Part shown: positions 1-9,222 of the stretch, piece after piece
How the letters are laid out: every line of letters begins with the position of its first letter
How positions within the stretch are numbered: the first letter of the stretch is position 1
Assembly: GCA_021824175.1 (NCBI GenBank)
Contig: JAKALP010000002.1
Location: 236,005-300,004 of the forward strand
Length of the DNA stretch: 64,000 nt
Origin: Deltaproteobacteria bacterium
Lineage (GTDB): Bacteria; Desulfobacterota; Desulfobacteria; Desulfobacterales; Desulfosarcinaceae
Reading direction: 5' to 3'
The notes under the pieces: model-generated
What the model saw: only the letters and a program-made list of their open reading frames with translations
Told to the model about the DNA's origin: nothing
Databases searched by the model: none
Translations under genes and position numbers: made by a program

Positions 1-255
1 TTTTGCGATAAACTGCTGCCGGTGGGCGGCGTTGTCGCCCTGCATGATTATCAATTGCTTTCCATCCGCTCCGCCTGTAATTTTTTTGAAAGTAATCTGA
101 ATTACCGCTTGCATGCTTCCCACCGCGCCAACTTGCGAATACTTCAAAAGACCGCCAACGATAGCCGTAAGTGGTACGACTTCGTTCCTTTTGAAGTGCC
201 CAAAGACAATCAAGCCTTGGCCATATTGCATGCCGATAGGCACAAAGTTGAATAA
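1..255 (+). CDS. Class I SAM-dependent methyltransferase, C-terminal fragment
   Basis: Open reading frame entering from the left edge and ending in TAA at 253-255; only the last 84 residues are present. The first residues (FCDKLLPVGGVVALHDY) match the post-motif region of class I methyltransferases of the Methyltransf_24 type, where an acidic residue and a Leu-Leu pair precede a Gly-Gly turn and a strand ending in an aspartate. The catalytic core and the SAM-binding motif lie outside the window, so the substrate cannot be judged. The TatD-type gene follows within about 50 nt on the same strand, so the two may be co-transcribed. The family call is moderate because so little is visible. Confidence 0.6.
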   Translation, partial: FCDKLLPVGGVVALHDYQLLSIRSACNFFESNLNYRLHASHRANLRILQKTANDSRKWYDFVPFEVPKDNQALAILHADRHKVE

Positions 256-306
256 CAGGACTTGATGGTGGCGATCACTGCCGAAATGGAGGCAGCAGGC
301 CCGCGG

Positions 307-1122
307 ATGCAATCCCCAATCTTCACCTTGGTCGACACCCATGCCCATCTCTGCGACCCGCTCTTTGACGCGGACCGGGCCGAGGTGCTGGCGCGGGCGG
401 CGCAGGCGGGCGTGGCGGCGGGAGTGGCCGTGGGCGAGAATCTGGCCGATGCCCGCAAGAATTTAGCGCTGGCCGCCGAGCACCCCAGGATCAAGGCCGC
501 GGCCGGGCTCTACCCCACCCATGTGGATATGGCCCAGGCCGAGGAGATGGCGGCGTTTATTCGCGCGCATCGAGCTGATCTGATAGCCATCGGCGAAGTG
601 GGGCTGGATTTCTGGGCGATCCAGGAGCCGGTCGATCAGGAGATCCAGCGCCAGATCTTCAAACTCTTCATTGATCTCTCCAAAGAGCTCGACTTGCCAT
701 TGAACATCCATTCCCGTTCAGCCGGACGCCACGCCGTGGAAATGCTTCTCCAGCATGGCGCCCAAAGGGTTCAGCTGCATGCCTTTGACGGCAAGGCCGG
801 CGCGGCCCTGCCCGGTGTTGAGGCGGGCTATTTCTTCTCCATTCCGCCGTCGGTGGTGCGATCCCGCCAGAAGCAAAAGCTGGTGAACCAATTGCCCCTG
901 GCGTGTCTGCTGGTGGAGACCGACAGCCCGGTGCTGGGGCCTGATCCCGGCCAGCGCAACGAACCGGCCAATCTGATCCTGGCCGTGCAGGCCATTGCCG
1001 AAATCAAATCGATTTCCATTGCCGAGGTGGCCGCGGCCGTGACGGCCAACACCTTTCGTTTGTACGGGGAAAATTTGGGGCCGATCGTATCCATGACCGA
1101 TGGACGGGCGGCCAACGCGTAG
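307..1122 (+). CDS. TatD family metal-dependent hydrolase (putative deoxyribonuclease)
   Basis: A 271-residue TIM-barrel metallohydrolase of the TatD family. All expected metal-ligand motifs are present in order: DTHAH near the N terminus, GEVGLDFW (glutamate ligand), NIHSR and QLHAFDG (histidines), and ETDSPVLGP (aspartate). Known members are metal-dependent 3'-5' exonucleases or generic phosphoesterases. The frame stays open back to 262 (TTG) with an ATG at 265, but TatD proteins normally begin a few residues before the DxHxH motif, which favours the ATG at 307; a GGAGG lies at 288-292, somewhat far upstream. The gene is convergent with the phosphoesterase that follows, leaving 10 nt between the stops. 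The family is firm; the physiological substrate is not known. Confidence 0.88.
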   Translation: MQSPIFTLVDTHAHLCDPLFDADRAEVLARAAQAGVAAGVAVGENLADARKNLALAAEHPRIKAAAGLYPTHVDMAQAEEMAAFIRAHRADLIAIGEVGLDFWAIQEPVDQEIQRQIFKLFIDLSKELDLPLNIHSRSAGRHAVEMLLQHGAQRVQLHAFDGKAGAALPGVEAGYFFSIPPSVVRSRQKQKLVNQLPLACLLVETDSPVLGPDPGQRNEPANLILAVQAIAEIKSISIAEVAAAVTANTFRLYGENLGPIVSMTDGRAANA

Positions 1123-1132
1123 AGAATTTAGG

Positions 1133-2656
1133 CTATCTCATACCAGGAGCGGCGCCGGCGCTGCCGTCGACCATCCAAAGTTGGACGGACAGCGGAGAAA
1201 CCGCCGGTTGGTGCGAGGTGGATTCCGACCACAACCACGCGGCCGGCGCGGTATCAGCCCCGCCAGCCCAGTCAGACAGGGCATTTCGAAACCCATCTGC
1301 TTCCATGGCGCCCATGGCGGCCCAGTAGTAGCGGAAATCGGCGCCGATTTCATCGACGCCGCGGAAGCCGTTATAGGCCAGGGCATACTCCGTCTGCAGG
1401 GATGTATCGGTACGCAGGTCGAGCCAGAGTTGATGCAGGCTGGCTGCGTTCAGCATCTCTACCCCATAGGCCTGGCTGAAGCGCTGCCCCAACTTCCACT
1501 CTCCATCATGTCCATCCAGATACCAGGTGGCGCAATCCTGAATGGCGAAGGTGTCCGGTGAGTAATCCAATACTTTGTATGTCGGGTTATTGGCGTAAAC
1601 CGGCGAGATCGAGGGTATCACCAAGACGCTGGCGCCGTGGCCGTCATCGGCCAGAAGCAAACGGAAATCATCACGGTGAATATGGCCGGCCAGCACGGCG
1701 GGGATCGTGGAAGCATACTCGATGAAGAGGCCCTTGAGGCGGGCCAGGTGATTTTCCCGCATCAGGGAAACGACGGTTGGGGGTACTTCTTCGCCATTGT
1801 TGGCGGCCAGGGTGGCGTAGACATCCACGCCCGGCGGGATATGCAGCAGCACCCATACTTTGTCTCCGTGGCCGGCCGCATCAGATAAGCGCGACGCCAG
1901 CCAATCCAATTGGGTTTCAGCGGAGGCCTCGGCCGTCTGCGGCGCATGGACTGAAAGAAAGTTGGCATCCAGCGAGAGAATCCGCCCGCCGGTACCAGCC
2001 AAATCGGCTTCGAAGTATCCGCCCTGGGGATAGGTCGCGAAAAGCAATTGCAGATTGCCTTCATCTTTTAACAAGCGGGGCCCCAGGATTTGGGCCGAAG
2101 CCGTTAAAAAAGGGCTGCCCGCGGATTCAAGGTAATCGCCGGCGTAACTGTCATTGTTGCCCAGGCAGAAATAGACCGGTGTGTTGGGGTAGTAATAGTC
2201 AAACCGGGAAGAAATGTGGGTCAGGGTTTTATCGATAAAAGCATGTAATCCCGCCTCGCTGGTATCGCCCGTCACCTCGGCGTAGGTTTCATTGAACCAA
2301 TGGGAGAGAAAATCGCCGGTAAAGATGATGAAATCCGGCTGGGGCAGTTGCGCCCGCATCTGCGTCAGGCTCTGCTCCAGGAGCCATTGATTGCTTTCCT
2401 GGCCTGTGCCGGGCTTTTGGGAGTGGATCGGCGAACCCGCCAGAAGTGTGGGCCATTGGGACGCATCTTGCGCCGCCAGGTCAGGCACAATGGCAGGGTC
2501 GGCAAAGGGATTGAAATGCAAATCCGAAAACCATAGGGCTTGATGCGGCTGGGGGGCAGCCGCGTGGTTGGTTGAGCCGCCGCAGGCAAACGCCAGCGCA
2601 TATGCCAGACAAATCAATATCAGCCCCAATGGGCGCCGCAAGGTAATCTTAAGCAT
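1133..2656 (-). CDS. Exported calcineurin-like metallophosphoesterase, acid sphingomyelinase-like
   Basis: A 507-residue protein with an N-terminal export signal (MLKITLRRPLGLILICLAYA) ending at a cysteine in FACGG. The residues before this cysteine fit a lipobox only loosely, so it may be a lipoprotein or simply secreted. The dimetal phosphoesterase signature is complete: SDLHFNP, IFTGDFLSH, CLGNNDSY, LLHIPPG and AGHIHRDD. The long insert between the GND-type motif and the first late histidine block, and the overall spacing, resemble acid sphingomyelinase-like phosphodiesterases rather than small cytoplasmic phosphatases. A phosphodiester or nucleotide substrate outside the cytoplasm is likely but cannot be named. 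The gene stands alone between a convergent and a divergent neighbour. Confidence 0.8.
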   Translation of the reverse strand: MLKITLRRPLGLILICLAYALAFACGGSTNHAAAPQPHQALWFSDLHFNPFADPAIVPDLAAQDASQWPTLLAGSPIHSQKPGTGQESNQWLLEQSLTQMRAQLPQPDFIIFTGDFLSHWFNETYAEVTGDTSEAGLHAFIDKTLTHISSRFDYYYPNTPVYFCLGNNDSYAGDYLESAGSPFLTASAQILGPRLLKDEGNLQLLFATYPQGGYFEADLAGTGGRILSLDANFLSVHAPQTAEASAETQLDWLASRLSDAAGHGDKVWVLLHIPPGVDVYATLAANNGEEVPPTVVSLMRENHLARLKGLFIEYASTIPAVLAGHIHRDDFRLLLADDGHGASVLVIPSISPVYANNPTYKVLDYSPDTFAIQDCATWYLDGHDGEWKLGQRFSQAYGVEMLNAASLHQLWLDLRTDTSLQTEYALAYNGFRGVDEIGADFRYYWAAMGAMEADGFRNALSDWAGGADTAPAAWLWSESTSHQPAVSPLSVQLWMVDGSAGAAPGMR

Positions 2657-2957
2657 AAGGTCATATCTCCTGACCTAAGATCGGCCAATGGGGAGCTATG
2701 CTTTAGCCCCGGCGCTGCCTATGGACCATGGAAAATGATGGCACATGGGGCCATCAGTCATTTCATGCCCATTGGCCATTCATTCCATGTACGGGTGATT
2801 TGCTCTTCCCATGGGCGGCCTCTATCCATTTTGTAAAATTAAAGTTTGATTTCAGATAGATGGCTCGAATAGGCCCTTGCGGCCTGTTTTTTGCTCTATT
2901 GCGGCTCGAAGTGCTGATCGCCCAAATAGAGAAGTAACGCTTCGGAAAGGAGATTTT
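2657..2957. other. Intergenic region upstream of the VIT/VWA gene
   Basis: About 300 nt between the divergent phosphoesterase and VIT/VWA genes, so it must hold both promoters. It is locally rich in CCATGG/CATGGG-like words between 2715 and 2815 and becomes AT-rich near 2830-2860. The ribosome-binding site AAGGAG at 2948-2953 precedes the ATG at 2958 and decides that start. No riboswitch or terminator was recognised. Confidence 0.5.
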
Positions 2958-5204
2958 ATGTTTAGATCATTGGAAATCATAAAGGTATTCGTTGTCGCGT
3001 TGGTGTTGGTCCTGTGCGGCGCGGTGGCCGGGGCCTTGGCCGATTATGTCACCATCGACGGCCGGCCGGTCACCCAGGGGCAGATGCTCATTGCCAGCGC
3101 CAGCCTGGATCAGGTCAAGGCAAGCACCCCGACGACCGCGGCCCCGGACCAGTTTATTCTGCAAAAAACCGAGGTAGAAGCGGAGATCACCGGCGTGGTG
3201 GTGCGGGTCCGCTTGCGCCAGGTGTTCCAGAACCCTTACGATGAACGGTTGGAAACCATTTATGTCTTCCCCATGCCGGAAAATGCGGCCGTGGATGGCT
3301 ACTCTTTCCGCATCGGCGAAAAAGTTATTAAGGGAGTAGTCAAAGAAAAAGAACAGGCCCGCAAGGAGTATGAGCAGGCCAAGCAGGAGGGCCGCAAGGC
3401 CGGATTGCTGGAACAGGAGCGACCGGATATCTTCACCCAATCCCTGGTCAATATTCCGCCCAAGGCTACGGTGGTGGCCAACATCGAATATGTGCACCCG
3501 CTGAAGATCGACGGCGCCAGCTATCTCTTCAACTTCCCCATGGTGGTGGCGCCCCGTTATATTCCAGGCCAACCGGTGGGCCGGGCCAATGTGGGCCGCG
3601 GCTGGGCCAACGACACCGACCAGGTGCCCGATGCTTCCCGCATCACGCCGCAGTATATGCCGCCGGGCATGCGGGCCGGCAATGACATCAGCATCAGCGT
3701 GAAAATCGATGCCGGTATGCCCATCCAGGCCGTTACCGGCGTGACCCATGAACTGGCCGTGAACAACACCTCGCAGACCATGGCCACCGTGACCTTGAAA
3801 AACGGGCCGGTGATACCCAACAAGGATTTTATGCTGGAGTATAGAGTCGGGGGCCAAAGCACCATGCTGGCGGCCATGACGCACAAAGAAGAACAGGGCG
3901 ACGGCTTTTTCAGCATCGTGATTCAGCCCAAGCACAGCGTGGAGAGAAAAGAAATTGCGCCGCGCGACCTGATCCTGGTGCTCGATACCAGCGGGTCCAT
4001 GCAGGGCGCGCCGGTCAGTCAGCTGAGGATCTTCGCGGAATATGTTCTGGGCACGCTCAACCCCCAGGACCGGTTCAATGTGATCGCCTTCAGCAATGAC
4101 CTCAACATGTTTGCTTCGCAGTACACGGATGCCACCCCGGCGAACATCGCCAATGGGCAAAATTTTGTCCGCGGTTTGGTCTCCTCCGGCGGCACCGAAA
4201 TGCTGCCCGCCCTGCGCGAAGCGCTGAAGCCGGCTTCGGAAAAAGCGCAGCGAAACGAATATGTGATTCTGGTGACCGACGCGCTGGTGGGCAACGATTC
4301 GTCCATCCTGAACTATCTCAATCAACCCAAATTCGCCCACCTCAGAGTCTATCCGGTGGCCATGGGACCGGCGCCCAATGATTACCTGATCCAGCGCGCC
4401 GCGGAAATCGGCCGCGGCTTCTCCTTGCGCATTGCCAATGAAGACAATGCGGCCGAGATGGCCAAGCGGTTCGCCGCTAAGATTTCTTTCCCCATCATGA
4501 CCGATCTGGCCCTGGATTGGGGCCAGTTGAAAGTCAAGGATCTGATTCCCGAACCCCTGCCCGATCTCTATGCGGACCGGCCCCTGGTGCTCATCGGCCG
4601 CTATGAAAAGGCCGGCGGCGCCAAAGTAAAACTCAGCGGCAATATCATGGGAAGTAAAGTGGTCACCGAGTTCGACCTGACCCTGCCGGAAACCGACAAG
4701 TCCCATGACAGCCTGCCCGTGCTCTGGGCCCGGGCCCGCATCCGGCAACTGGAGAACAAAGAGGTGGGCAATATCTCCAATGCCACCAAAGACAAAATCA
4801 CCGAGATCGGTCTGAACTATCAGCTGGTCACTGATTATACTTCCTTTATCGCGGTGGAACGGGATATTCCGGGCGATCTTTCCAAAACCTTGAAGACCCA
4901 GCCCGTGCTGCTGGCCATTCCCGAGGGCATGGAGCATCTCTTTGACGGCAGTGCCCCGACGAGTGGCGCCAATGTCTATGCGCCCAGCAGCGGCAGTGCC
5001 ACCGTCGTCGCCCAGGCCGGCGAACGCCAACAGCCCGCGGCGCCCACGGCGCAGGTCAACGTGCCCCGTGCAACGGATGCGGGCTCAGCACGCAGATCGG
5101 GCGGCGGGGGTGGGGGCGGATCAGTGGAGGGGATCACTATCATCCTCTCTTCGCTTCTGCTGGCAATACGATCCATTTCCATCTTCCGAAATCGAAAGAA
5201 GTAG
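2958..5204 (+). CDS. VIT and VWA domain surface protein with GlyGly-CTERM-like sorting tail
   Basis: A 748-residue exported protein. Start chosen at the ATG after AAGGAG; the upstream in-frame extension is ignored. Order: signal peptide (residues 1-30), VIT domain (about 55-170, with VFPMPENAAVDGY and the Lys/Glu-rich segment typical of inter-alpha-trypsin inhibitor proteins), von Willebrand A domain (about 335-510) with an intact MIDAS motif DTSGSMQG, a beta-rich C-terminal region, then a low-complexity linker and a tail made of seven glycines and a serine, one hydrophobic helix and the basic end FRNRKK. That tripartite tail matches the GlyGly-CTERM signal processed by rhombosortases, and a rhombosortase gene follows 90 nt downstream. 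Known marine proteobacterial VIT/VWA proteins use a class of sortase; here the sorting enzyme appears to be different. Ligand unknown. Confidence 0.88.
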   Translation: MFRSLEIIKVFVVALVLVLCGAVAGALADYVTIDGRPVTQGQMLIASASLDQVKASTPTTAAPDQFILQKTEVEAEITGVVVRVRLRQVFQNPYDERLETIYVFPMPENAAVDGYSFRIGEKVIKGVVKEKEQARKEYEQAKQEGRKAGLLEQERPDIFTQSLVNIPPKATVVANIEYVHPLKIDGASYLFNFPMVVAPRYIPGQPVGRANVGRGWANDTDQVPDASRITPQYMPPGMRAGNDISISVKIDAGMPIQAVTGVTHELAVNNTSQTMATVTLKNGPVIPNKDFMLEYRVGGQSTMLAAMTHKEEQGDGFFSIVIQPKHSVERKEIAPRDLILVLDTSGSMQGAPVSQLRIFAEYVLGTLNPQDRFNVIAFSNDLNMFASQYTDATPANIANGQNFVRGLVSSGGTEMLPALREALKPASEKAQRNEYVILVTDALVGNDSSILNYLNQPKFAHLRVYPVAMGPAPNDYLIQRAAEIGRGFSLRIANEDNAAEMAKRFAAKISFPIMTDLALDWGQLKVKDLIPEPLPDLYADRPLVLIGRYEKAGGAKVKLSGNIMGSKVVTEFDLTLPETDKSHDSLPVLWARARIRQLENKEVGNISNATKDKITEIGLNYQLVTDYTSFIAVERDIPGDLSKTLKTQPVLLAIPEGMEHLFDGSAPTSGANVYAPSSGSATVVAQAGERQQPAAPTAQVNVPRATDAGSARRSGGGGGGGSVEGITIILSSLLLAIRSISIFRNRKK

Positions 5205-5219
5205 TAGAATCAGGGATGA

Positions 5220-5245
5220 CCGGGCTGGAGGAGATGCCAGCCCGG
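5220..5245 (+). promoter_or_regulatory. Perfect 9-bp intercistronic hairpin
   Basis: CCGGGCTGG (5220-5228) and CCAGCCCGG (5237-5245) form a perfect stem around an 8-nt loop that contains AGGAG. It lies 15 nt after the VIT/VWA stop and 50 nt before the rhombosortase ATG. There is no T-run, so it is not an ordinary intrinsic terminator. It could lower expression of the protease relative to its substrate or protect the upstream mRNA 3' end. Confidence 0.6.
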
Positions 5246-5294
5246 CCATGGCCCGCGCCAAGAAAGTGCCGGAACTTCCTGAAGGGAGCAGCAT

Positions 5295-5963
5295 ATGAAG
5301 GTCGAAGAGTTGAAAGACATATTGCGCCAGTGCCGGATCACCGTTGGGTTGACTTTGGTGTTAGGCCTTCTGAATTTGGGGTTTTGGCTAACCGGCCCTC
5401 AAAATGAGTGGTACCAATCTTTATGGGCTTTCATGGAGTATAATCGTGAAAGAATTCTAGGCGCAGAGCTCTGGCGGCTTTTTACCGGGCATTGGGTCCA
5501 CTGGAGCGCCGAGCACTTCTTGCTCGATGCCCTGGTATTTCTAATCCAGGGATTTGCGTTCGAGTATAAGATCGGGCGCCGCTACGGCTGGATGTTAATG
5601 CTGTCGGCAGCCGTCATCAGCGTTGCGCTGCTGTTATTCCAGAAAGAATTGAATCTCTACCGCGGCGTCTCCGGCTTGATCAACACCCAGCTGGTCCTGG
5701 GCGCGGGACTGTTTGTCATTGACCCCACTTTGAAAAAAAGTGTCAAAGCGATTTATCTTTCCGTCTTCTCCATTCATCTCCTCAAGATCGCTTATGAAAC
5801 CATCTTCCGGACCTCATTCTTCGCGACCGATGCCCTGGGCCATATGGGTGCCTTTACTCCTCTGGCCCATCTGGCTGGAGTGTTGGTGGGCCTGGGTTTT
5901 CTTCTCCCGCGGGTACGGTCAAACCGGTTTTCCCGACCCAGCCCCCAAGGCACGGTTCAATAG
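5295..5963 (+). CDS. rrtA: Rhombosortase (rhomboid-family intramembrane serine protease)
   Basis: A 222-residue polytopic membrane protein with about six hydrophobic helices. It has the rhomboid fold signature in the compact rhombosortase form: ELWRLFTGHWVHWSAEH in the second-helix region, the serine nucleophile in YRGVSGL (Ser126), and the catalytic histidine in LAHLAGVLVGLG (His192). The usual HxxxxHxxxN asparagine appears as aspartate (EHFLLD). Rhombosortases remove GlyGly-CTERM tails from exported proteins, and the gene directly upstream encodes a protein with such a tail, so the two form a probable enzyme-substrate pair. Start ATG follows GGGAG. No terminator with a T-run was seen after the gene. 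Confidence 0.88.
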   Translation: MKVEELKDILRQCRITVGLTLVLGLLNLGFWLTGPQNEWYQSLWAFMEYNRERILGAELWRLFTGHWVHWSAEHFLLDALVFLIQGFAFEYKIGRRYGWMLMLSAAVISVALLLFQKELNLYRGVSGLINTQLVLGAGLFVIDPTLKKSVKAIYLSVFSIHLLKIAYETIFRTSFFATDALGHMGAFTPLAHLAGVLVGLGFLLPRVRSNRFSRPSPQGTVQ

Positions 5964-6097
5964 CAGGGTGCTCTGCGTGCCATCAAGGCCCACACCTTCG
6001 GATAATCCAAGTTGGGCGATGGGGCCGCACCCGCGACAGCCCAACATTGTGAGCAAAATTGTTTCGTGGTATCCATGGCGCGAAAAGAGGAAGAACC

Positions 6098-9046
6098 ATG
6101 AAGCAGCTGATCATAACTTGGTATCGTCGATTGCGGTATTGGATCTGGCTGGCGGCCATTCTGGTCATACTGTATGCCGGCCTTGGGTTTGGGGCCGCGC
6201 CCATGATTCTGAAACATGTGCTGACCCACCAGCTGAGCGCCCGGCTCCAGCGCCCGGTTGGCGTGGAAAAGATCCGGGTCAACCCGTTTTCCTTGTCCGT
6301 GACGCTGACGGGGTTCGCTATCGGGGATAAAGACGGCCAGTCTTTGATGTCGGCGCAACGGTGTTACGCGAACGCGCAACTCTCCTCCCTTTGGCGGCGC
6401 GTCCTAGTGGTCAATGCCGTTGAAGTAAACGGCTTGGACTTGCACCTGCTGCGGCTGGGGGCCGATCACTTCAATATTTCGGATCTTTTTCCCGCGACCA
6501 CGGCCTCATCCGCGAAATCCAAAAAACGGTCCCAGGCAATGGCCGTAGTCGCCCATCGCATGACCCTTACCGATGGCCGTCTGGCATTTGAAGATCGCGC
6601 CACGCAACCTTCCTTTGCGACCCAATGGCAGGGCATCCAGCTGGAGATCCTCGGGCTGGATACCCGGCTCAAGGCCCGGCCGGCCCAGCTCAATTTCGCG
6701 GCGGCCAGCGAAGCCAGGGAGAAAGCGCGCATCCGCGGCCAACTGTCGGTGACGCCATTTTCGGTTCAGGCCCAAATCGAATTGGAGTCGTTGGTTATGG
6801 CCAAATATGCGCCCTATTATCAGCCCTATTTCAAGCCCCAGGTCGCCGGCGGCATCTTGAGTCTGTCGGCCGCGCTCAAATGGGCCCGCGACACCGGCCG
6901 TATTGATCCCTTGGCATTGAAGGTGGCGGGTTTGAACATTGCCTTGGGCCCGGATCAGCCCCTGCTCGCGCTAAGCCGTTTGGAATTGGACAACGCTTCC
7001 CTGAATTTTATGGAACGGACGATCCGCCTGGGCCAAATCGCCGCCCAAAATGGCCAAATCCATGTTCGCCGGGATGCCCAGGGCCGGTTGCAGCTGTTGG
7101 ATGTTGTAGCCCAGGGCGGGCCGCCGGCATCCCAGATCGCACCGGCGCCGGATGCCAAGCAAGGCCCGGCCTGGGAAGTTTTGTTGGACCAGTTCAAGTT
7201 GGATGGTTTCGATCTGGCGTTCAGCGATCTTCAACCGCCGCAACCGGTCCAGATCGATCTGCATCAAATTTCGGCGGCCGTCGAAGGGTTGAGCACCCGC
7301 CCGGAAACCCAGGCCAAAGTGCACCTGGGTTTTCAATGGGCGGAGCAGGGCAGCTTCAGCACCGAGGGGACTCTCGGCTTGCGGCCCCTGGCCGCCGAGC
7401 TGAAGATCGAGGCCAAGGATCTGGAAATTGTTCCGCTTCAGCCTTACCTTGGCCAGCATCTTCAAATTATCGTCACCAGCGGCAAATTCAATGGCCAGGG
7501 CACTTTGCGCATTACTTCCGCGCCGCAGAAGCCCACGGATGTCCAATACTCCGGCCAGGCGGCCCTCAATGATTGCCAGGCCGTGGGTGCGCTCAAGTCC
7601 GGTGATTTGGTGAAATTCAAAAGTCTTTTTCTTTCCGGGCTGGAAGCGGGCTCCGCGCCCCTGCGCCTGAGCATCGATGAAGTTTCCTTGACCGATTTCT
7701 TCAACCGCCTGGTGCTGTATTCGGACGGCACCATCAATTTGAGCGCGGCGCTGAAAGCCCCGGCCGCGGGCACTAGTGCTTCCGCGCAATCCACGGTGTC
7801 CAAAAAAGAGACCGCCACCCTGCCGGCCCCCGGTGCGGCCCAACACAGCGCCAACCCGTTGGGCGCGAACATCCGCATCAACACGATCACTCTGCAGGGC
7901 GGCGTGGTGGATTTCAAAGATCAGTTCATCCAACCCAATGTACGCGTGACCCTCAAGGAGCTGGGCGGCCGGATTTCCGGTCTGGCCGCCGGCAACGCCC
8001 AGAAGGCCGATATTCTGCTGCGGGGCGTTACTCCGGCCAAGATTCCATTTGAAATCAGCGGCAAGGTCAATCCCTTCATCGAAAAACCATTTCTGGATTT
8101 GAAGATGGTTTTCACGGACATCGACCTGAGCCAATTCGCGCCCTATTCCGCCAAGTACCTGGGCTATGAACTGGACAAGGGGCAACTTTCCTTGAGCCTG
8201 GCCTACCATCTGGAAGAGAATCAATTGGCGGGCCGCAACAAAATCGAAGTCAACCAGCTGACCCTGGGCAATGCCGTGGAGAGTCCTCAGGCCACCAAAT
8301 TGCCGGTGAAACTGGCCATTGCTCTGCTCAAAGACGCGGATGGCGATATCAACCTGGATTTTCCCGTGGAAGGCAGCGTAGATGACCCGCGCTTCAGCCT
8401 CAAAGATATGATCTTCTCCATGCTGGGCAATCTGGTGATGGATATCGTGCGCTCACCCTTTAAATTCCTGGGCTCTTTGTTCGGTCATGGCGAAGAGTTG
8501 AAGTACGTGGATTTTGCTCCCGGTCAAGCCGACATCACGCCTCTGGGCGCGGAGAAATTGGGGGATCTGGCCAAAGCCTTGGCCGCGCGGCCCGAGCTGC
8601 GTATGGACATCCAGGGGCAGATCGACCCGCAAGCCGATACCGATGCGTTGCGCCAGGCGAAGTTCGAGCGTCGGTTGAAGCGCGCCAAAGTCAAGGGCGC
8701 CCGCAATGCGCCGCCGCTGGATCAGGTTACAATTACGGCCGAAGAAAAGGAGAATTTGATCCAAAAAGCATTTAAAGACGCCACCTTTCCCAAACCCAGG
8801 GATGAAAAGGGCGATCTCAAGAAGCTCAGCACCGCGGAGATGGAAAAATTGCTCATTACAGCCATTGAAATCAACAATGACACCTTGCGCCAGTTGGCCT
8901 TAGACCGGGCTTCGGCCGCCAAGGAGTATCTGGTAGAGCAGGGCCAGGTGGCGGCCAACCGTCTATTCGTGGTGGACCCGGAGCTGCCCACCACGGGAGA
9001 AAATAACGAGAAGTATAAAAGCAGGGTGCAGTTCGAGGTGAAGTAA
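6098..9046 (+). CDS. DUF748 / AsmA-like envelope protein
   Basis: A 982-residue protein with one N-terminal transmembrane helix (about residues 12-35) followed by a very long region of alternating short beta strands, as in DUF748 and AsmA-like proteins, which are thought to form extended beta-groove structures across the periplasm for lipid traffic. The region around residues 570-780 holds the segment IRINTITLQGGVVDFKD, typical of DUF748. A C-terminal part (VDFAPGQADITPLGAEKL, then LRMDIQGQID) resembles an OmpA-C-like peptidoglycan-binding or degenerate repeat region. A start at ATG 6098 after GAGGAAG places the hydrophobic helix properly. It stands 134 nt after the rhombosortase gene on the same strand. 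The precise role is unknown; lipid transport is an inference from the family. Confidence 0.8.
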   Translation: MKQLIITWYRRLRYWIWLAAILVILYAGLGFGAAPMILKHVLTHQLSARLQRPVGVEKIRVNPFSLSVTLTGFAIGDKDGQSLMSAQRCYANAQLSSLWRRVLVVNAVEVNGLDLHLLRLGADHFNISDLFPATTASSAKSKKRSQAMAVVAHRMTLTDGRLAFEDRATQPSFATQWQGIQLEILGLDTRLKARPAQLNFAAASEAREKARIRGQLSVTPFSVQAQIELESLVMAKYAPYYQPYFKPQVAGGILSLSAALKWARDTGRIDPLALKVAGLNIALGPDQPLLALSRLELDNASLNFMERTIRLGQIAAQNGQIHVRRDAQGRLQLLDVVAQGGPPASQIAPAPDAKQGPAWEVLLDQFKLDGFDLAFSDLQPPQPVQIDLHQISAAVEGLSTRPETQAKVHLGFQWAEQGSFSTEGTLGLRPLAAELKIEAKDLEIVPLQPYLGQHLQIIVTSGKFNGQGTLRITSAPQKPTDVQYSGQAALNDCQAVGALKSGDLVKFKSLFLSGLEAGSAPLRLSIDEVSLTDFFNRLVLYSDGTINLSAALKAPAAGTSASAQSTVSKKETATLPAPGAAQHSANPLGANIRINTITLQGGVVDFKDQFIQPNVRVTLKELGGRISGLAAGNAQKADILLRGVTPAKIPFEISGKVNPFIEKPFLDLKMVFTDIDLSQFAPYSAKYLGYELDKGQLSLSLAYHLEENQLAGRNKIEVNQLTLGNAVESPQATKLPVKLAIALLKDADGDINLDFPVEGSVDDPRFSLKDMIFSMLGNLVMDIVRSPFKFLGSLFGHGEELKYVDFAPGQADITPLGAEKLGDLAKALAARPELRMDIQGQIDPQADTDALRQAKFERRLKRAKVKGARNAPPLDQVTITAEEKENLIQKAFKDATFPKPRDEKGDLKKLSTAEMEKLLITAIEINNDTLRQLALDRASAAKEYLVEQGQVAANRLFVVDPELPTTGENNEKYKSRVQFEVK

Positions 9047-9140
9047 AGTTATGAACGCAAACTCAGCTACCACCAAGGCTTTTATACCTTGATGATCATA
9101 TTGGTTGACGATTCCATCAAACAATGAAATTCCTTTATCA

Positions 9141-9196
9141 ACGAATCAACGAATCAACGAATCAACGAATCAACGAATCAACGAATCAACGAATCA
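9141..9196. repeat. Tandem octamer repeat (ACGAATCA)x7
   Basis: Seven perfect head-to-tail copies of the 8-mer ACGAATCA, preceded by a partial TCA and ending in ACCAACAA. It lies between the convergent DUF748 and kinase genes, 94 nt after one stop and 26 nt before the other. An 8-nt unit repeated exactly is prone to slipped-strand copy-number change; here it cannot shift a reading frame because it is outside both genes. Confidence 0.95.
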
Positions 9197-9222
9197 ACCA
9201 ACAATACTCCTGCGATGCCGTT

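Noticed and set aside
2967-5030. 687-residue open frame on the minus strand
   Set aside because: Lies entirely opposite the VIT/VWA gene, with Gly/His-rich composition produced by the complementary strand of a GC-rich gene; no start signal or homology.
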